DNA from: an uncultured Bacteroidales bacterium
Lineage (GTDB): Bacteria > Bacteroidota > Bacteroidia > Bacteroidales > Paludibacteraceae
Direction: 5' to 3'
Length of the DNA: 10,469 nt
Assembly (NCBI GenBank): GCA_937886455.1
Contig: CALGCU010000001.1
Location: 1-10,469, forward strand
Positions within the stretch are counted from its first letter, which is position 1. The number at the start of each line of letters is the position of its first letter. The position numbers and the translations under genes are program-made. The notes under the pieces were generated by a model. The model did no database searches. It was not told the origin of the DNA and saw only the letters and a list, made by a program, of their open reading frames with translations. Positions 7,338 to 10,469 of the stretch are shown here, piece by piece.

Positions 7338-7375
7338 TCAACTCGCTTAATAATATTCAACTCGCTTAATAATAT
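7338..7375 (+). repeat. Perfect tandem duplication of a 19-bp unit upstream of the NPCBM gene
   Basis: TCAACTCGCTTAATAATAT occurs twice head to tail without mismatch, filling most of the 56-bp gap between the DUF1963 gene and the next start codon and ending 5 nt before it. No TAnnTTTG box lies in this gap, so the downstream gene is probably read from the operon promoter. The repeat may affect translation initiation, bind a regulator, or be a recent slippage duplication. Confidence 0.85.
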
Positions 7376-7380
7376 ATAGT

Positions 7381-10212
7381 ATGAAAAATATCCTTCTAAT
7401 CACCTCACTTATCATCACTTGTCTCACATCAAGTTATGCACAAACACTCCGCTACTTGAACAAAGTACACAAGCCGATTGCTGAGTATTTTTATCGTCCT
7501 GCCAACAACAAATTGGAGATTGGGGGCATAACCTACAACAACGGATTCAGCCTTAGCCATTCACCAAGCAACGACACACACGGATGGGTGGAATTTAGCC
7601 TGAAAGGAAAATACAAAACACTCACATTCATCTGTGGTTCTGCCGATTACTGGGACCACGTGGGCATATTAGCCATTAGAGGGGATGGAAGAAAACTTTT
7701 CGAAACCAAAGTAAGAGGAATCAGCACACCCGAACGTATCTCAGTGGACATTACAGGAGTGGACATTCTACGCTTTGAAACTCTCTACGATGACGTAGAA
7801 GTGGGAATTGCCGAACCACTGCTTTGGACTGCCTCCGAAACTCCTAAAGAAACCGGCACTCTCACCAAAGCCACCGGTAAACCTATCATGCTCGTGCGCG
7901 ACCTACTCCCCTTCTACGTCACAGCTTTTCACAATTGCATTTACAAGGGAAACGCACCGGCAAATACCAATCTATTCAAAAAATTTGTTGACCCCGTTAA
8001 AGTCAATGGCATCACCTACGACTACGGTATCAGCATGAATGCCAACATGCAACTCATTGGTTCCGACGAACGCCGCACTTTCTTCAACATCGGCAAAAAA
8101 TACCAAACCCTACAGTTCATCGCCGGATCACAAGACTCTGATGATGGAGTAAAAGGAGTGGCGTGGCTCACAGTTAGAGGAGATGGAAAGATTCTTTTGG
8201 AAGAAGAAATCAAGCAAGGCGAACTGGCAAAAAAATTCACACTGGATGTATCCGGCGTACACATGCTTAGCTTCGAAAGCCAACAAGAAGAAAGATCAAG
8301 CGAATTGGCTGCTGTTAACATCATGCTCTATCCTGCCGGACACAACATTGAAGAAACCACACCGGAAGGAAGCACACTCGAAGCTTCCGACAAACTGAAA
8401 GCCCTACCCAATGTATGCAAACTCATTTCCAACATTCCTCCTTATGCTGTGGGAGGAGGCATCAGCAGAGAAGATATGGTGTATGACGGAAAGTCAGACT
8501 TCATCACATTCTCCATGGGAGGAATCAAGTACAACGAAGGGCTGGTGATGAAATCTTCCACACATATCTTTGACGACAACACACACTGTAAAGCTTTCTT
8601 CGACTTAGGAAAACAGTTTGACTACGTCTCCTTTACCACTGGATGGATCAGCAAATGTGGCGTACTGAAAAATGACATCCTGCGCGTCTATGCCGACGAC
8701 CAACTGGTGTACGAAACACGCCTGATTGCCACCATGCCTAATGAACATCACGTCGTGAAAATCAACAAATGCCAAAAACTCATGTTTGAAGAAGTGGGTA
8801 TGTCCACCATGAGTCCGCCCGTGTGGGGCGTGGCCGACATAGTGGTCTATCGAGGCGAACCGGTAGAAAACAACCTCTTCGAACATCCCATTCCGGAATG
8901 TCCTGCTGAAATTGACCTCATCGACTTAGGAGCACCCTACATTCACTATCTCAGCGGTTCAAGTTCGGGTGCCTTTGTGGATGGAACCTCAAAGAAAAAC
9001 TATTTCACAAGATACGACAACTCTAAAATCTACAAAGGGTTTGTTCTTCAAACCAGCACACACTTCTCACTTGAAGACGGAGTGCTCTCAGGTTCAGACG
9101 CCGTGGGTGCAAGCACAGTGGGTGCGGCTGCTGTAGGAGCGGCCTTCGTTCCCATCGGTGTCTCTGTGGGAGGCACTGTAGTTGGTTCCACTTTGATGGG
9201 AGCTGCCGGGCTCATGATGCTCGCTGCCGGTGGAGAAGCGGTGGAAAATTCCTGCGCGGCATTCAACACCTATCGACAATACAACAGTGTCACTTTCACC
9301 GTTGAATGTCTGAGAACAGAAGGCGACATGCAACTACTCGGACCTGACACATGGCAACCCGACATCTCCGAAAGAAAAGAAAAACTGCTCATTGGTGCCG
9401 ACCACATCGTCATGGCTGAACTCGCAGTCTTTGAAGGAATGAAGCCACAAACAGTCACTGTCCCCATCAATGGATGCGAACAATTGATGTTCTGGCTCGC
9501 CAACACCAAAGGAACATCTGCCGCATACGTTTTCCATGACATCAAAATCTCAAAACAAAAATGCGAACTCGCTATTCCCGAAGACATGCGTCCCGCCAAC
9601 GCCGTGGTGACTACACCCGGATGGACAGAACTAACCATTCCGGAGGGATGGGAATGCCCAAGATCCACAGGAGTCAAAGCCTTTGACAGTTACATGGTGG
9701 GAGTCAGAAATCTCTACTGGAAAGCCCAAGACTTCATCAAAAAAGGCAAACCGGATTACAACATCCACACCTACTACCTCGAAACAGAAGCAAAACAAAT
9801 TTGCAAGGCAGTAAAACTGATTAGTGAAGATGGAAGCGACAATAGAATACCCTACACACACAAAGACTACATGTACATCATTGACAACCTGCACGACATG
9901 AAAGAAACATGCGTCGAACTGACATTTATGCAAGTAAACGCAGCAACAAGTCTGGTGGAAATGGGCTTTGCCGCTGTGGCTTATGGCAAACATCTGAAAG
10001 AAGCTAACAAACTATTCAAACACCTGAAAGTCGTAATCGACGACATGTACAAATACGCCATAGAAAATGAAGCCGTCCTCCACGATGTAATTACACACGC
10101 AATAGACATCGACGGCAGAACCTCTACAGAAAGAACCATATTTACACCACTATTCAAAGGCGAAAAAGTACCCGAAGGAGCAAAAGCAAAAGTGCGCAAC
10201 TTTGCAGAATAA
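7381..10212 (+). CDS. Secreted protein with four NPCBM-like domains, glycine-zipper insertion and helical C-terminus
   Basis: This 943-residue protein begins with a Sec signal peptide (1-20, cleavage expected at SYA|Q21). Four related beta domains follow at about 22-152, 166-320, 341-492 and 511-725. The anchors GITYNNG (49-55), GITYDYG (210-216), GIKYNEG (381-387) and IYKGF (550-554) recur about every 165 residues. Domains 1 and 2 share the NPCBM-type core: Y-x-T-L-x-F-I-x-G-S, then RGDG, then V-D-I/V-x-G-V. NPCBM is a putative carbohydrate-binding module, usually attached to glycosidases, yet no catalytic domain is visible. Domain 4 is interrupted at 574-618 by 45 residues without a charge, rich in Gly, Ala and Val, with G576, G581, G586 and G597, G602, G607 at 5-residue spacing. 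From about 764 the protein is predicted helical. It is the last gene of the operon and likely acts in the periplasm or at the surface. C14 in the signal peptide does not form a proper lipobox. Function is unknown. Confidence 0.85.
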   Translation: MKNILLITSLIITCLTSSYAQTLRYLNKVHKPIAEYFYRPANNKLEIGGITYNNGFSLSHSPSNDTHGWVEFSLKGKYKTLTFICGSADYWDHVGILAIRGDGRKLFETKVRGISTPERISVDITGVDILRFETLYDDVEVGIAEPLLWTASETPKETGTLTKATGKPIMLVRDLLPFYVTAFHNCIYKGNAPANTNLFKKFVDPVKVNGITYDYGISMNANMQLIGSDERRTFFNIGKKYQTLQFIAGSQDSDDGVKGVAWLTVRGDGKILLEEEIKQGELAKKFTLDVSGVHMLSFESQQEERSSELAAVNIMLYPAGHNIEETTPEGSTLEASDKLKALPNVCKLISNIPPYAVGGGISREDMVYDGKSDFITFSMGGIKYNEGLVMKSSTHIFDDNTHCKAFFDLGKQFDYVSFTTGWISKCGVLKNDILRVYADDQLVYETRLIATMPNEHHVVKINKCQKLMFEEVGMSTMSPPVWGVADIVVYRGEPVENNLFEHPIPECPAEIDLIDLGAPYIHYLSGSSSGAFVDGTSKKNYFTRYDNSKIYKGFVLQTSTHFSLEDGVLSGSDAVGASTVGAAAVGAAFVPIGVSVGGTVVGSTLMGAAGLMMLAAGGEAVENSCAAFNTYRQYNSVTFTVECLRTEGDMQLLGPDTWQPDISERKEKLLIGADHIVMAELAVFEGMKPQTVTVPINGCEQLMFWLANTKGTSAAYVFHDIKISKQKCELAIPEDMRPANAVVTTPGWTELTIPEGWECPRSTGVKAFDSYMVGVRNLYWKAQDFIKKGKPDYNIHTYYLETEAKQICKAVKLISEDGSDNRIPYTHKDYMYIIDNLHDMKETCVELTFMQVNAATSLVEMGFAAVAYGKHLKEANKLFKHLKVVIDDMYKYAIENEAVLHDVITHAIDIDGRTSTERTIFTPLFKGEKVPEGAKAKVRNFAE
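9100..9234 (+). other. Segment encoding the uncharged Gly/Ala-rich insertion in domain 4
   Basis: Codons 574-618 of the NPCBM protein encode no Asp, Glu, Lys, Arg or His, and are bounded by D573 and E619. Pro591-Ile-Gly near the middle could be the turn of a hydrophobic hairpin of two ~18-residue helices. The flanks align with domain 3: TSTHF (557-561) with SSTHI before, and the CAAF strand after, where domain 3 has only a short loop. Confidence 0.75.
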
Positions 10213-10258
10213 CATCACACATACATAACCACACAATTACAAAAGCCTACACACAAAC

Positions 10259-10289
10259 ATCCCCATTGACTTACCTTGTCAATGGGGAT
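10259..10289 (+). terminator. Hairpin ending the operon
   Basis: ATCCCCATTGAC (10259-10270) pairs perfectly with GTCAATGGGGAT (10278-10289) around a 7-nt loop, 46 nt after the stop of the NPCBM gene. The following bases are AT-rich (AAATATATTA) but not a clean T-run, so termination may be partial. Confidence 0.72.
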
Positions 10290-10356
10290 AAATATATTAC
10301 ACCAACCACAAGCAAATTATCTAAACGGCACGCCGTGTCCGCCACTCATAAAAAAC

Positions 10357-10372
10357 TAACTAAAAAAGCACT
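10357..10372 (+). repeat. Copy 1 of a 16-bp direct repeat
   Basis: TAACTAAAAAAGCACT recurs at 10454-10469 as TAATTAAAAAAGCACT, one mismatch in 16, with a period of 97 bp. The second copy ends at the window edge, so the true length of the repeat is not known. Confidence 0.6.
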
Positions 10373-10453
10373 GTCGCCCTAAGTAAGGACGAGCGAGGTA
10401 CTTGTAGGATCCATTTTATAATGAAATAATATAACTATCTCATATACAAATGG

Positions 10454-10469
10454 TAATTAAAAAAGCACT
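10454..10469 (+). repeat. Copy 2 of the 16-bp direct repeat, cut by the window edge
   Basis: TAATTAAAAAAGCACT matches 10357-10372 at 15 of 16 positions. If the next bases are GTCGCCC, the repeat is longer and may be part of a ~97-bp tandem array or an element boundary. Confidence 0.55.

Larger units (their letters stand above)
10290..10469. other. Non-coding right end, no gene recognised
   Basis: No convincing coding region is seen on either strand. There is a small inverted repeat ACGGC-AC-GCCGT (10325-10336) and a weak one, AAGTA/TACTT (10381-10385 and 10399-10403). No TAnnTTTG promoter box is apparent. The stretch may belong to the regulatory region of a gene outside the window or to a repeat element. 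Confidence 0.5.

Noticed and set aside
7381..7443. C14 in the signal peptide of the NPCBM protein as a lipidation site
   Set aside because: The residue before Cys is Thr and the hydrophobic core continues past it; a type I cleavage after SYA fits better.
10320..10352. Ten-codon minus-strand ORF reading MSGGHGVPFR
   Set aside because: Too short, with no promoter box or ribosome site; nothing supports translation.
10213..10382. Stop-free plus-strand frame running through the hairpin and ending with TAA at 10380-10382
   Set aside because: It has no start codon of its own, crosses the terminator stem, and is open mainly because the strand is A/C-rich.
10357..10469. Start of a CRISPR array
   Set aside because: Only two 16-bp copies 97 bp apart; spacing and repeat length do not fit, and no cas gene is present.

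Overview
The window looks like a chromosomal segment from a Bacteroidales bacterium, probably Prevotella or a close relative. Four observations support this. The promoters have the Bacteroidota -7 box TAnnTTTG. The genes have no Shine-Dalgarno sequences and AT-rich leaders. The 4-alpha-glucanotransferase is a long form with two CBM20 domains. The carboxyltransferase at the left edge has the 'RDMWQS' sequence I remember from Bacteroides-type OadA/PycB proteins. No tRNA, rRNA, transposase or CRISPR array is visible.

Left part (1-4440), core metabolism. A biotin-dependent carboxyltransferase gene (oxaloacetate decarboxylase alpha / pyruvate carboxylase subunit B type) runs off the left edge on the minus strand. 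Upstream of it, on the same strand, is a lipoprotein consisting only of the 5'-nucleotidase C-terminal (substrate-binding) domain. A divergent intergenic region at 1521-1688 then leads into malQ on the plus strand, a large DPE2-like GH77 enzyme with two N-terminal CBM20 domains. A strong bidirectional hairpin (4394-4439) separates malQ from the next, convergent, gene.

Right part (4487-10289), an accessory-looking locus. A Sel1/TPR-like repeat protein with an acidic tail is read leftwards. A three-gene operon is read rightwards: an unrecognised 307-residue protein, a DUF1963 (YwqG-like) protein that starts 1 nt after the preceding stop, and a 943-residue secreted protein with four NPCBM-like beta domains and a helical C-terminus. 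The two transcription units share a 68-bp gap in which the two predicted promoters overlap almost completely, which suggests coupled or mutually exclusive expression. The fourth NPCBM-like domain carries a 45-residue, entirely uncharged, glycine-zipper-like insertion that looks able to enter a membrane. The operon ends at a hairpin (10259-10289).

The last 180 bases contain no gene, but two near-identical 16-bp copies lie 97 bp apart and the second ends at the window edge.

The most interesting part is 4487-10289. It may be an undescribed surface or envelope system in Bacteroidota: an export-targeted NPCBM protein with an embedded membrane-active segment, together with three predicted cytoplasmic proteins (Sel1-like, DUF1963 and the unknown). 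Its function cannot be fixed from sequence alone.
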